A DNA stretch of 64,000 nucleotides from Amaricoccus sp003258405 (lineage in GTDB: Bacteria > Pseudomonadota > Alphaproteobacteria > Rhodobacterales > Rhodobacteraceae). The position numbers and the translations under genes were made by a program. The stretch covers positions 2,790,001-2,854,000 of the forward strand of contig NZ_CP171225.1 of assembly GCF_043226085.1 (NCBI RefSeq), written 5' to 3'. Of this stretch, positions 49,163 through 57,723 are shown piece by piece. The notes below the pieces were generated by a model. It saw only the letters and a program-made list of their open reading frames with translations. It was not told where the DNA came from and searched no databases. The stretch's first letter is position 1. Each line of letters begins with the position of its first letter.

Positions 49163-50152
49163 CTATTTCGAAAAGATAACCCTGAAAGTCGAGGCGCCAA
49201 CGACGCCCGCTGCGACCAATGCGCCGGGATTGGCGGGAATGCCGAAGAGTCCAAGGAGAGAGGTCCCCAGCCCGATCATACCGAATTTCCACAGGTTGCC
49301 GTAGGTCCCGGTATGTGAGTCCAGATAACTGATCGCGATCTGTAGCCTGTCTGCCAATGCGATCAGCTTCTCCTTGAGGATCGCGGCGTCCTGCTCTGAC
49401 AAATCGGGCGCGCTGCCAACTGGAAGGCGTGCGTGCAGATTTTCGACTACGACCAGTGTCTCCCGGAGGAAGTTCAGTCGGGCGTTATACTCGGATAGCT
49501 TCTCTGCATCGTTGGGGACCGGCACCATAAGATGCGCAGCGATTTCCCGCTGGATCTGCTCCACCATGTATTGCGCGAGGCTTGAGGCTTCGCTGTAGGT
49601 CCCCGTCAGGGATTGGCGTATTTCTGCGGTGCTCCGCGCACGGACGGCCACCACCAAGTTGGTAGATACCCCTCTAGTGGCGGGAAGATGCGGATCTTGC
49701 CCTCTCGTTTCGATCTGCTCTTCAACCGAGAAGGCTTCCTCGATTGCCTGTCCTGGCATTTCCGGATCGGGCCAATGGGCCGGGTGGTGCAGGCCCTCGG
49801 GCAGGATGACACCAGTGTCGCCATCCATTTTGTCGAGCTGTTCCTGGATTAGCTCGATGGTGCTCTTTAAATCGGTATACTCCGGCACACCTGCATCGTT
49901 CGTGCCCATGCTGGAGTATACCGATTTCACGTTCGCCCCCCTGAGGTCCGCCCCCCAGAGGTCCGCCCCCCTGAGGTCCGCCCCCCAGAGGTCCGCCCCC
50001 CTGAGGTCCGCCCCCCAGAGGTTCGCTCCCCTGAGCTTCGCCCCCCTGAGCTTCGCCCCACTGAGGCCCGGCACGAAATCTTCCCGCTCGCGCCGTGCGT
50101 TCCACGCCTCGACGCCTTCGAGGAGCCATTCGAGGTGCTGGGGATTGGCCAT
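49163..50152 (-). CDS. Pentapeptide-repeat protein with C-terminal membrane segment
   Basis: 329 residues from ATG 50152. After an N-terminal helix (HLEWLLEGVEAWNARRERED) come nine or so pentapeptides at about 31-74, of the A(D/N/K)LxG type (GADLWGADLRGADLWGADLR). Then comes a helical middle (IELIQEQLDKMDG; LFVEQ-like coiled stretches such as VEQIQREIAAHLMVPV) and a hydrophobic C-terminus (FGMIGLGTSLLGLFGIPANP, GALVAAGVVGAS) that could form one or two membrane spans. GC content is visibly lower than in neighbours. A 15-bp inverted repeat and 30-bp tandem repeats lie within the gene. The function is unknown; pentapeptide repeats build a quadrilateral beta-helix for protein or membrane contact. 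Confidence 0.75.
   Translation of the reverse strand: MANPQHLEWLLEGVEAWNARREREDFVPGLSGAKLRGAKLRGANLWGADLRGADLWGADLRGADLWGADLRGANVKSVYSSMGTNDAGVPEYTDLKSTIELIQEQLDKMDGDTGVILPEGLHHPAHWPDPEMPGQAIEEAFSVEEQIETRGQDPHLPATRGVSTNLVVAVRARSTAEIRQSLTGTYSEASSLAQYMVEQIQREIAAHLMVPVPNDAEKLSEYNARLNFLRETLVVVENLHARLPVGSAPDLSEQDAAILKEKLIALADRLQIAISYLDSHTGTYGNLWKFGMIGLGTSLLGLFGIPANPGALVAAGVVGASTFRVIFSK
49869..49927. repeat. Perfect 15-bp inverted repeat inside the pentapeptide-repeat gene
   Basis: AAATCGGTATACTCC (49869-49883) and GGAGTATACCGATTT (49913-49927) are exact reverse complements with a 29-base spacer. On the coding strand they encode KSVYS and EYTDL-type residues on either side of the spacer. The repeat directly abuts the tandem pentapeptide units. 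Confidence 0.9.
49931..50063 (-). repeat. 30-bp tandem repeats coding pentapeptides
   Basis: A 30-base unit beginning CCTGAGGTCCGCCCCCCAGA repeats at 49940 and 49970 nearly identically, with degenerate units at 50000 and beyond; each unit encodes two pentapeptides (ADLRG ADLWG). Near-identity at DNA level suggests recent expansion. Confidence 0.88.
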
Positions 50153-50435
50153 GGGTGGGGCTCGGAATGGTGGCGTGATTGAATGCCCGGGGACTATGGC
50201 AGGTTGTGGCGCGGAAGCAAAAGGTTGCGTCGCTATTGGGGCCCGGAACAACATCGAAAAGGGCAAGCTGATCCCGCAACCTTCAACGACGCCTCTTCGT
50301 TGCTGCGAAAGGCGGCGCCATCCGGGGGTGCCGTCGTATTCCACTGTTTTTGCGAAGATGTTCCGGGATTATTTTACGTAAGGATTTTGTGCAATCTGCC
50401 CAGGGGAAAGTGAGGGCCAGTGATGGCAGCCCCTT

Positions 50436-51275
50436 TCACCCCAGCTCGAAGCTCGCGACGCCGAAGGTTCGGGAGGGGTCTTCGGGCGGCGGGGGCCCGA
50501 GCCACATGCGGGCGGTCTCGAAGCCCGGTGTGAGGCCGAAGTCCCAGGCGAGCGCGGTTGCGGCCACGTTGGGTTCGGGGACGTCGAGGATGACGGGGCC
50601 GTCGCCTGCGTGGCGGGCAAGCGCGGTGAAGAGGGCGCGGGCCTCGCCGGGGCCGTCGGCGAAGAGCGGCCCGATCTTGCTGCCCTCGAGGCAGGCGCGC
50701 AGCACGCCGTAGCCGCGGATCCGGGCGCCGCGCAGGAGGACAAGCGCCGTTCGATGGGGGGAGGGGGCGAGCCAGGCGCGGAGATAGGCCGGACGCGCGT
50801 AACCGGCGATCGCCGCGTCATATGCGATCACCGCCGCGACGAGATCGGGTGTGATCGGCCGGATGCCCTCGGCGATGGGGTCCGGTGCCGGTGCCGGGCC
50901 GCTGAAGCGGATGTTGCGGTGGGAGAGGGCGAAGCCCGAGCGGCGGTAGTTCGTCTGTTGCGCCACCACCCCGTCGAGGCCGATGGAGGCGCCCGCGCGC
51001 CGCGCGATCCCGGCTTGCCAGAGCGCGAGCCCGTGGCCCTGTCCGCGCCATTCGGGGCGGCAGATGTAGAGGCCGAGAAAGCCCACCTCCGGCGCGTGGC
51101 GCACGACGGAGATCGCCGCCACCGGTTCGCCCCCGATCTCCCCGATCAGGAAGCCCTCGGGGTCGCTTGCGAAGAAGGTGCGGGCATCGTCGCGGCCGGG
51201 ATTCCAGCCCTCGAGCGCGGCCCAGTCGAGGACACGGCCGAGATCGGCTTCGGTCATGGTTCGGATCGTCAGCAT
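50436..51275 (-). CDS. GNAT-family acetyltransferase with C-terminal YitH/Acetyltransf_18-type domain
   Basis: 279 residues. The N-terminal GNAT domain shows TIRTMTEADLGRVLDWAALE, ASDPEGFLIGEIGGEPVAAI and the acetyl-CoA loop YICRPEWRGQGHGLALWQAG (R/Q-x-x-G-x-G/A). The second half (FSGPAPAPDPIAEGIRPIT to VPEPNVAATALAWDFGL) matches the architecture of two-domain GNATs like YitH, including ILDVPEPN. The substrate is unknown. It is a single gene, 102 bases from the cobalt permease downstream end. Confidence 0.85.
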   Translation of the reverse strand: MLTIRTMTEADLGRVLDWAALEGWNPGRDDARTFFASDPEGFLIGEIGGEPVAAISVVRHAPEVGFLGLYICRPEWRGQGHGLALWQAGIARRAGASIGLDGVVAQQTNYRRSGFALSHRNIRFSGPAPAPDPIAEGIRPITPDLVAAVIAYDAAIAGYARPAYLRAWLAPSPHRTALVLLRGARIRGYGVLRACLEGSKIGPLFADGPGEARALFTALARHAGDGPVILDVPEPNVAATALAWDFGLTPGFETARMWLGPPPPEDPSRTFGVASFELG

Positions 51276-51377
51276 CGGAGCCTCCCGCAGACTGCCCGGC
51301 GATCATAGCGCGTCTGGCGGCAGGATGCAGGTGGGGGAGGCGCCGCCCCCAAATGGGCGGGGGCGGCGCGGGACGCG

Positions 51378-52052
51378 TCAGGCGGTGTGGACGCGGGTCT
51401 GGACGAGCCGCGAATGCGACAGGCCGTGGAGCGCCTTGGCGGCCGCGAGCACGCCGAGATCGGCCAGCGGCTCGATCAGGATCACACTCATGTAGGCGGC
51501 GCCAAAGCTCGCGATGGCCGCGAGGTTCGAGGCTTCCAGGCCGTGGCCGTAGAGCGCCCAGAACCCGACCCAGAGCACTACGCCGCCCTGATAGGTGACG
51601 GAAAGGGCAAGCGCCTCGCGATACTTGAGGTCGACATAGGGTGTGCCGTTGGCGATGAGCCGGTGCGCGACGGCCCGTACAGCCAGCAGCGGCACGATGA
51701 GCGTCGTCACGTTCATGCCGTATTGCGGCAGGTCGAACGGGGCGAAGAACAGGCCCTGGATCAGCAGGCCGAGGGCAAGGCCGAGCGCGGCGGGCGCGGC
51801 GCCGAAAATCAGGAAGAGTGTCGATCCGAAGATCAAATGCACTTCCGAAACGCCGACCGGGAAATGCGGCAGGATCTCGAAGAAGGCGAAGACGAGGCCG
51901 GCGGAAACCGCCGTGCGCAGCGCCAGTGCGCCCAGGCCTTCGCTGCGGGCTTCGGCGATGGCGTGCCGGATGACCCAGGCGCCAGCCCCTGTGGCGGTCG
52001 CGTAGGAGAGCGCAAGTTTGGCGCCGGTCACCACGCCGGGTTCGATATGCAT
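51378..52052 (-). CDS. CbiM-like energy-coupling factor cobalt transporter permease
   Basis: 224 residues starting MHIEPGVVTGAKLALSYATA, with about six membrane spans. The N-terminal His (M-H-I-E-P) is the cobalt-binding His of CbiM/NikM proteins. FPVGVSEVHLIFGSTLFLIF contains the conserved VHxxxG metal-gating stretch. It stands alone, without cbiN, cbiQ or cbiO in the window. A cobalamin riboswitch in the leader ties it to cobalt uptake for vitamin B12. ATG 52052 is supported by AAAGGAC; the longer reading frame upstream is riboswitch RNA. Confidence 0.9.
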   Translation of the reverse strand: MHIEPGVVTGAKLALSYATATGAGAWVIRHAIAEARSEGLGALALRTAVSAGLVFAFFEILPHFPVGVSEVHLIFGSTLFLIFGAAPAALGLALGLLIQGLFFAPFDLPQYGMNVTTLIVPLLAVRAVAHRLIANGTPYVDLKYREALALSVTYQGGVVLWVGFWALYGHGLEASNLAAIASFGAAYMSVILIEPLADLGVLAAAKALHGLSHSRLVQTRVHTA

Positions 52053-52181
52053 CTGATTGTCCTTTCCGTGCGCCGCATACACCCCGTGCAGCGGCCTGGA
52101 TTGCGCAAGAGGACGGACGAGGGCAGGGACAGGGCAGTGACGCCCGGCCGGACGCGCCCCGCGCCGCCAGTTCGAACGCCA

Positions 52182-52362
52182 TCGGGCCGGTCTCCGGGCT
52201 TGCGAGCGGCGTTTCCGCCGGGCGGTCCGCCTTCCCATGCCCGACCGGGCACAGTGGCATCATGAACCGCCGCCTCTCGCCTACCGTTGCGGGGGCAGCG
52301 CCGGAGTCGGGCGCGAGATTTTCCGCGCCCTGGACCGGCTTCCCGTTTCACCCTCGTGCCGC
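52182..52362 (-). promoter_or_regulatory. Cobalamin (B12) riboswitch
   Basis: Read on the minus strand, the leader holds the cobalamin riboswitch landmarks in order: GGGTGAAACGGGAAGCCGGT, then GCTGCCCCCGCAACGGTAG (the B12 box), GCCACTG, GGGAAGGCGG, and AAGCCCGGAGACCGGCC closing the core. It lies about 130 bases ahead of the CbiM-like start. When B12 is plentiful it should shut down cobalt-transporter expression. Confidence 0.95.
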
Positions 52363-52365
52363 AGC

Positions 52366-52691
52366 ATGATTGCCGCGCCACTTGGGCACCGTCAGGCGCA
52401 GTCAGCATAGCGTGGCGCGAGGGCGGATGGAAGTGGAGCCGTGGCGATCCAGCACCGGCGGAGCTTTGCCGGGCACGTCGGCGTGACGGCTCGTGAGGCC
52501 GGGCCGGACTTGACGGGCAGGGGGGTCGCCCCCAACCTTTTCCACGACGGCCGTTGATCGAGGTTTCACCGGCAGGCCCGGCTCCGCAACCATCTTGCAA
52601 GCATTGGTTGTATATAGGGCTGGAATGAAACCTTGAGATGCGGCAATATTGCAGTGCAAGACAATGCTCGGGAGGTCCGGGGCATTTCATC
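52366..52691. other. Intergenic gap between riboswitch and NUDIX gene
   Basis: 326 bases between divergent transcripts. A relatively AT-rich part lies at about 52590-52670. On the minus strand CTGACG and AATCAT with an 18-base spacer lie just before the riboswitch and might be its promoter; this is weak. No gene is supported. Confidence 0.3.
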
Positions 52692-53885
52692 ATGGCGCCG
52701 ACGCGGCGTGCCTACGATCCTGAACCCGTTCGAGGTACTGAATTGTTGGACATCTTTCTTTCGGCACCTTTCGCGCATCCGGACATTCTGGATGTTCTCT
52801 TCGATGATGACACGGCGCCGGTTTCGCTGCGGCGCGCCACGCTCCCCGATCACGTTCTTGTCGAGGACAGGTCTGGCATGGCGCTCAGCCTGCTCCGGCG
52901 GGAGGGCGGCCTTACGGAGGGTGTGATCGTCACGGCGGAGGCCGCGGCGGCGGCGCGTGTGACCTTCGTGATGGCGGCCTTCGGTGCCGAGACGGCGGAG
53001 GTTCCCGTCGATGGCGCGGATGGCCCCGCAGTGGTCCTGGCCCATGTCCGGGAGAAGGCGCCTTCAGGCCCCTCGCGCATCGCCGAGCCGCGCAACTGGA
53101 CCGGCGAACGGCAGATGCTGCTCCATGAGATCGTTCGCGAGATCGCCGGGCATATCGGGGAACGGCGGCCGGGCGAGATGCCCGCTCTGCTGCATGGGAT
53201 CTGTTTCCGCGCGCTCGCGCGTGTCCGCGGCCGGAGCACCGATCTGCCGGCCGTTCTGCGCCGCTCACCGCGACCCGGGGATGTCGAAGTTCTCGGCCTT
53301 CAGAGCGGGTATGCGAAGTATTTCGGCGTCGAGGAGCATGTGGTGAGCCACCGGCGCTTCGATGGCGGTGCCTCCGGCCCGATCGAACGGGCGGTGATGG
53401 TCAGCGGCGACGGTGTGACGGTCGTGCCCTACGATCCGGTGCAGGGCACGGTGCTGCTCATCGAGCAGTTCCGCCCGGGGCCGCATGCGCGGCGCGATAC
53501 CAACCCCTGGCTGCTCGAGCCCATTGCCGGGCGTTGCGACAAGCTCGAGCCGCTCGATGAATCGGTGCGGCGCGAGGCGCGCGAGGAGGCCGGGCTCGAG
53601 CTCGGCCGGCTCGTGCAGCTGCCGGGGTACTACTCCACCCCCGGTGTCTGTGCGGAGTTCCTGACCCCCTTCATCGCGGAGGCTGATCTTTCCCGCGCAG
53701 GCGGGGTGCACGGACTTGCCGAGGAGGGCGAGGATATCCGTTCGATCGTCGTGCCGCTCGAGGTCGCGATGGAGGCGGTCGCCTCGGGAGAGATCAATGT
53801 CGGCCCGCTCATCCTTTCGCTGCTCTGGCTCGATGCCAACCGCAGCCAGCTTGTCCGTGACTGGGGGGCTTCGAGCGCGGCTTGA
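52692..53885 (+). CDS. NUDIX hydrolase (ADP-ribose pyrophosphatase type) with N-terminal AIG2-like domain
   Basis: 397 residues. The NUDIX box is complete near residues 279-301: G-x5-E-x7-REAREEAGL with LLEPIAGRCDKLEP before it and EEAGLELGRLVQLPGYYSTP after it, as in the NudF/TrgB group. It would split ADP-ribose or related nucleotide sugars. The first 190 residues look like a degenerate gamma-glutamylcyclotransferase/AIG2 fold (LLDIFLSAPFAHPDILDVLF, GMALSLLRREGGLTEGVIVT). This AIG2-NUDIX fusion is recalled from Rhodobacterales. ATG 52692 was chosen; an earlier frame start adds 18 unconserved residues. Confidence 0.85.
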   Translation: MAPTRRAYDPEPVRGTELLDIFLSAPFAHPDILDVLFDDDTAPVSLRRATLPDHVLVEDRSGMALSLLRREGGLTEGVIVTAEAAAAARVTFVMAAFGAETAEVPVDGADGPAVVLAHVREKAPSGPSRIAEPRNWTGERQMLLHEIVREIAGHIGERRPGEMPALLHGICFRALARVRGRSTDLPAVLRRSPRPGDVEVLGLQSGYAKYFGVEEHVVSHRRFDGGASGPIERAVMVSGDGVTVVPYDPVQGTVLLIEQFRPGPHARRDTNPWLLEPIAGRCDKLEPLDESVRREAREEAGLELGRLVQLPGYYSTPGVCAEFLTPFIAEADLSRAGGVHGLAEEGEDIRSIVVPLEVAMEAVASGEINVGPLILSLLWLDANRSQLVRDWGASSAA

Positions 53886-53957
53886 TGGAGCCGGGCGATC
53901 GGTCTAATCAGGGCCACCGGGATCGCCCGTCTTCTTCGTCGCGTATCGGAGTGTGCT

Positions 53958-54995
53958 ATGAGACTTGTCAGGGATCTGCCAGAGGCCGTGGGGAACACGC
54001 CGCTGATCCGGCTGCGCCGGGCGTCCGAAGAAACCGGCTGCGAGATCCTCGGCAAGGCGGAGTTCATGAACCCCGGCCAGTCGGTCAAGGACCGGGCGGC
54101 ACTCTACATCATCCGGGATGCCGAGGCGCGCGGCACGCTGAAACCCGGCGGGACGATCGTCGAGGGTACCGCCGGGAACACCGGCATCGGGCTTGCGCTG
54201 GTCGGCTCGGCACTGGGCTATCGCACGGTGATCGTCATTCCCGAGACGCAGGCGCAGGAAAAGAAGGACATGCTGCGCATTGCGGGCGCCGAGCTTGTGG
54301 AAGTGCCCGCGGCGCCTTACCGGAACCCCAACAACTACGTCCGGTATTCGGGCCGTCTGGCGGAGGCGCTCGCGGCGCAGGATCCGAAGGGCGCGGTGTG
54401 GGCGAACCAGTTTGACAATGTGGCAAACCGGCAGGCGCATATCGAGACGACGGCGCCCGAGATATGGGAGCAGACCGGCGGAAAGGTCGACGGCTTCATC
54501 TGCGCGGTGGGATCGGGCGGCACGCTGGCTGGCGTGGCGGCCGGGCTGCGCAGCCGGAATCCGGACGTCAAGATAGGGCTTGCGGACCCCGATGGCGCCG
54601 CGCTCTACAATTATTATGCCCACGGAGAACTGAAGGCCGAGGGTTCCTCGATCACCGAGGGCATCGGGCAGGGGCGGATCACCGCCAATCTCGAAGGGCT
54701 GACGGTCGACATGCCCTACAATATCCCCGATACCGAGGCGCTCGACGTGGTTTTCGACCTGCTCGCCGAGGAAGGTCTCTGCCTCGGCTCCTCGAGCGGG
54801 GTGAATGTCGCGGGTGCCATCCGCATGGCGCGCGATCTCGGGCCGGGCCATACCATCGTCACCATGCTCTGCGATTACGGCACGCGCTATCAGTCGAAGC
54901 TCTACAATCCCGACTTCCTGCGCTCCAAGGGGCTGCCGGTTCCGGCGTGGCTCGAGAGCGGCCGCACGGACATACCCGATGTGATGGAGGTCTAG
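53958..54995 (+). CDS. cysK: Cysteine synthase A family protein
   Basis: 345 residues, PLP-dependent fold II. EAVGNTPLIRLRRAS, then NPGQSVKDRAALYIIRDAE with PLP-binding Lys44, GTAGNTGIGLALVG (substrate loop), GSGGTLAGVAAGLR (phosphate loop) and CLGSSSGVNVAGAIRMA near the end. It joins O-acetylserine and sulfide to make cysteine. It is somewhat longer than classical CysK (about 310-325) and resembles the alphaproteobacterial longer type. An 18-bp palindrome spans its stop codon and the ribosome site of the next gene. Confidence 0.93.
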   Translation: MRLVRDLPEAVGNTPLIRLRRASEETGCEILGKAEFMNPGQSVKDRAALYIIRDAEARGTLKPGGTIVEGTAGNTGIGLALVGSALGYRTVIVIPETQAQEKKDMLRIAGAELVEVPAAPYRNPNNYVRYSGRLAEALAAQDPKGAVWANQFDNVANRQAHIETTAPEIWEQTGGKVDGFICAVGSGGTLAGVAAGLRSRNPDVKIGLADPDGAALYNYYAHGELKAEGSSITEGIGQGRITANLEGLTVDMPYNIPDTEALDVVFDLLAEEGLCLGSSSGVNVAGAIRMARDLGPGHTIVTMLCDYGTRYQSKLYNPDFLRSKGLPVPAWLESGRTDIPDVMEV

Positions 54996-55004
54996 GTAGA
55001 CCTC
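54987..55004 (+). promoter_or_regulatory. Palindrome over cysK stop and mscS-type ribosome site
   Basis: GAGGTCTA-GG-TAGACCTC is a perfect eight-base inverted repeat. It contains the cysK stop codon (TAG 54993-54995) and ends one base before the ATG at 55005. In mRNA the hairpin would cover the ribosome-binding region of the downstream gene, suggesting translational coupling; it could also be a DNA operator. Confidence 0.6.
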
Positions 55005-57485
55005 ATGAGGTGGGTGCCCGGTATGACGACCTTCCTGAGGACGGTCGTCCTTCTTGCGCTGCTCGTCTGCCTTGGTCCGGGCGGCGTGGCTCCAATGGCC
55101 TTTGCCCAGCCCAAGGCGGCCGCCGAGAAGGAAAAGCCCAAGGTTCCGACCTCGGAGGAACTTGACGCATGGTCGTCCAAGGTCCAGACGCTGCTCGAAG
55201 AACCCACGACCCAGATCGATCAGCTTCAGGCCGAGCGCGAGGATCTGGTCCGGGCGCGGAACGTCGCGCTCGATGCTCAGGCCAATGGCCAGAGTTCGCT
55301 CGACGATCTCAAGGCCCGGCTCGATACGCTCGGCCCGGCCCCGACCGATGGTGCGACTGAATCCCCGGAAATCACCGACCGGCGCGCCAGCCTCGAAAAG
55401 CAGCTCAACGACGCGAAGGTGCCGATCCTTCAGGCGCAGGAAGCGGTGTTGCGGGCCAATGGCCTTATCGCCGATCTCGATCGCAAGCTGATTCAGGAAT
55501 TTTCCGAGAACCTCGTCACGCGCGGCCCTGCTCCTGTCCTGCCACGGCACTGGCAGGAGACGGTGGAAGCGATCTCACAAGCGGCCAACGAGCATCTTGC
55601 CGTCGCGCAGAAGGCGCTCGAGAATGAGGCCTTCCGCGAAGCTCTGATCACCAAGCTGCCCTTGCGGCTCCTGTTGCTGATCGTTGCGGTTGCCGTGACC
55701 TTCACGGTCCGGATGCGGCTCAGCAACTGGATCGAGAAGCGCCTCTCAGTCGCGACACGGCCGCGCAGCGTTGCCTGGATTCTCGCGCTCCGGAACATGA
55801 ACCGCATCGTCCTGCCGACGGTCGGGGTGGGGTTGCTTTTCGCGGCGCTGCGGCCGGAGGCCTGGTTCGCGGATCAGCCGGAGGTTCGCTTCTTCGCCGT
55901 GCCGGATTTCGCCTGGTATCTCATCGGTGCGGGCTGGCTCGGGGGAAGCCTCTTCGCGCCGCGCACGGCCAACTACCGCATCCTGCCGATCGACAATGTC
56001 GAGGCCCGGGCCGGAGCGCGGCTCGTGATGTACCTCGGGGTGCTGCTGGCCTTCGACAGCATCATCGGTTCGATGATCGGCATCTGGCGGCTTACCGCGG
56101 CAGCGCAGGCGGTTCTCTATTTCCCGATCATCGTCCTCGGGGCGATCCAGCTGCTTGCGGCGGCGTCGCTGATCCGTCTTATCCGTCGGCGGATCAGCGA
56201 GCGGGTGAGCGGCCTGGGGGCGGATGCCCAGACGGTCGGGATCGGCCTTCATGTGCTCGATCTGTTCGGCCGTCTCACCAAATTTGCCGCGGCCGCGGCA
56301 CCGGCGCTCGCCGCCTGCGGTTTTCTTGCTGCCGCGCGGCTCCTCGAGTTTCCGCTCATGCAGACGATCGGGCTCGGGGGCGCGGCGCTCGTTGTCTTCG
56401 ATCTCATCAGCAAGACCGCCGTGTCGCTCTTCTCCCAGCAGCACGACAACGAAAGCGGACCGCCCAATGGCGGGCTCATTCCGGTCTTCGTGGCGATTCT
56501 GGTCTTTTTCGCCTGTCTGCCCATTCTCGGGCTGATCTGGGGGGCACGGCCGACTGACATTGCCGAGGCGTGGCGGATCCTGAGCGACGGGATCGTCGTG
56601 GGTGGCGTGACGCTTTCGCCTGGGGTGATCGTCAAGTTCCTGCTTTCGTTCGGCATCATCCTGGGTCTCACCCGGCTGCTCCAGACTGTGCTCCGGGGGA
56701 CTGTTTTGCCGCGCACGCGCCTCGATGCAGGCGGACGCAACGCGGTGGTCGCGGGGGTGAACTATATCGGTTTCGCGATCGCGGCGATCCTCGGGATTTC
56801 CGCCGCGGGGCTCGATCTCACCAATCTCGCGATTGTTGCGGGCGCACTGTCCGTCGGTATCGGCTTCGGCCTGCAGACGGTGGTGTCAAACTTCGTTTCG
56901 GGCATCATTCTGCTCATCGAACGGCCGATCAAGGAAGGCGACTGGATCGAGGTCGGCGAGTTCTCGGGCTATGTCCGTGGTATCCGGGTGCGGTCGACCG
57001 AGATCGAGACCTTCGATCGCGCGGCGGTGATCGTTCCCAATGCGGATCTCGTGGCAGGCACGGTGCTCAACCGGACGCATTCCGACATGACGGGGCGGCT
57101 CATCGTGCCGGTGGGGGTGAGCTACGACTCCGACCCCCGGCAGGTCGAGCGGATTCTGCTCGACATCATCGAGGGTCATCCGCTGGTGCTCGAGGATCCG
57201 GCTCCGAGCGTGCTTTTCATGGAATTTGGCGCGGATTCGATGAATTTCGAACTGCGCTGCCGCCTGCGCGATGTGAACTTCATGCTGACGGTCAAGTCGG
57301 ACGTGAATTTCGAGATCGCGTCGCGGTTCCGCAAGGAGGGCATTTCCATCCCGTTCCCGCAGCGCGACGTTCACATCACGTCCGCAGATGGGTTGGGCGA
57401 GCTCGTGCAGGTCGCGGCAGCGGAGGCCGCGCGCGCGGCGGTCAGGGCGCCAGAGGGTCGCGCCGCAGAAGATCCCGCGTCTTGA
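55005..57485 (+). CDS. MscS-family mechanosensitive channel with DUF3772 N-terminal domain
   Basis: 826 residues. A signal peptide (TTFLRTVVLLALLVCLGPGG region) is followed by a periplasmic coiled-coil DUF3772-type domain (about 45-210). Multiple membrane spans follow, then the MscS core: pore helix LSVGIGFGLQTVVSNFVSGI, beta domain LIERPIKEGDWIEVGEFSGY and FDRAAVIVPNADLVAGTVLN. It opens under membrane tension to release solutes on osmotic downshift. A second ATG at 55023 is also possible. The 3' end overlaps the convergent SemiSWEET gene by 44 bases. Confidence 0.93.
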   Translation: MRWVPGMTTFLRTVVLLALLVCLGPGGVAPMAFAQPKAAAEKEKPKVPTSEELDAWSSKVQTLLEEPTTQIDQLQAEREDLVRARNVALDAQANGQSSLDDLKARLDTLGPAPTDGATESPEITDRRASLEKQLNDAKVPILQAQEAVLRANGLIADLDRKLIQEFSENLVTRGPAPVLPRHWQETVEAISQAANEHLAVAQKALENEAFREALITKLPLRLLLLIVAVAVTFTVRMRLSNWIEKRLSVATRPRSVAWILALRNMNRIVLPTVGVGLLFAALRPEAWFADQPEVRFFAVPDFAWYLIGAGWLGGSLFAPRTANYRILPIDNVEARAGARLVMYLGVLLAFDSIIGSMIGIWRLTAAAQAVLYFPIIVLGAIQLLAAASLIRLIRRRISERVSGLGADAQTVGIGLHVLDLFGRLTKFAAAAAPALAACGFLAAARLLEFPLMQTIGLGGAALVVFDLISKTAVSLFSQQHDNESGPPNGGLIPVFVAILVFFACLPILGLIWGARPTDIAEAWRILSDGIVVGGVTLSPGVIVKFLLSFGIILGLTRLLQTVLRGTVLPRTRLDAGGRNAVVAGVNYIGFAIAAILGISAAGLDLTNLAIVAGALSVGIGFGLQTVVSNFVSGIILLIERPIKEGDWIEVGEFSGYVRGIRVRSTEIETFDRAAVIVPNADLVAGTVLNRTHSDMTGRLIVPVGVSYDSDPRQVERILLDIIEGHPLVLEDPAPSVLFMEFGADSMNFELRCRLRDVNFMLTVKSDVNFEIASRFRKEGISIPFPQRDVHITSADGLGELVQVAAAEAARAAVRAPEGRAAEDPAS

Positions 57486-57723
57486 AGCCGAGCAGGATCA
57501 GGACAAGGACAAGCGTCGCTCCATTGGCGAGGATGACGGGCAGCTGGCCCGCGCCGATCCCGTAGACGAGCCAGAGAAAGACGCCGGTCGCGAGCACGAG
57601 CAGCATCGCGAAATTGAGGCCCGCGGCCGAACGGCTTCGCCAAGTCTGGATGACCTGAGGCAGGAAGGCGAACGTGGTAAGCGCAGCGGCCACGAGGCCG
57701 ATCAGGTCGAAGAGGCTGGTCAT
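57442..57723 (-). CDS. SemiSWEET-type small transporter (PQ-loop/MtN3)
   Basis: 93 residues with three membrane helices. LIGLVAAALTTFAFLPQVIQ carries the PQ motif, GLNFAMLLVLATGVFLWLVY the central helix with the conserved W-x-x-Y/G region, and VILANGATLVLVLILLGFKT the third with the pocket Asn. SemiSWEETs dimerise and pass sugars across the inner membrane. The 3' end lies inside the convergent channel gene, which is real judging by conservation of both proteins. Confidence 0.9.
   Translation of the reverse strand: MTSLFDLIGLVAAALTTFAFLPQVIQTWRSRSAAGLNFAMLLVLATGVFLWLVYGIGAGQLPVILANGATLVLVLILLGFKTRDLLRRDPLAP

Noticed and set aside
49931..50063. Short regularly spaced 30-bp repeats that resemble a CRISPR array
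   Set aside because: Units are directly abutting with no unique spacers and encode pentapeptide repeats in frame.
52052..52263. N-terminal extensions of the CbiM-like gene through its leader
   Set aside because: The leader is the cobalamin riboswitch; the MHIEP start with a good ribosome site is the family N-terminus.
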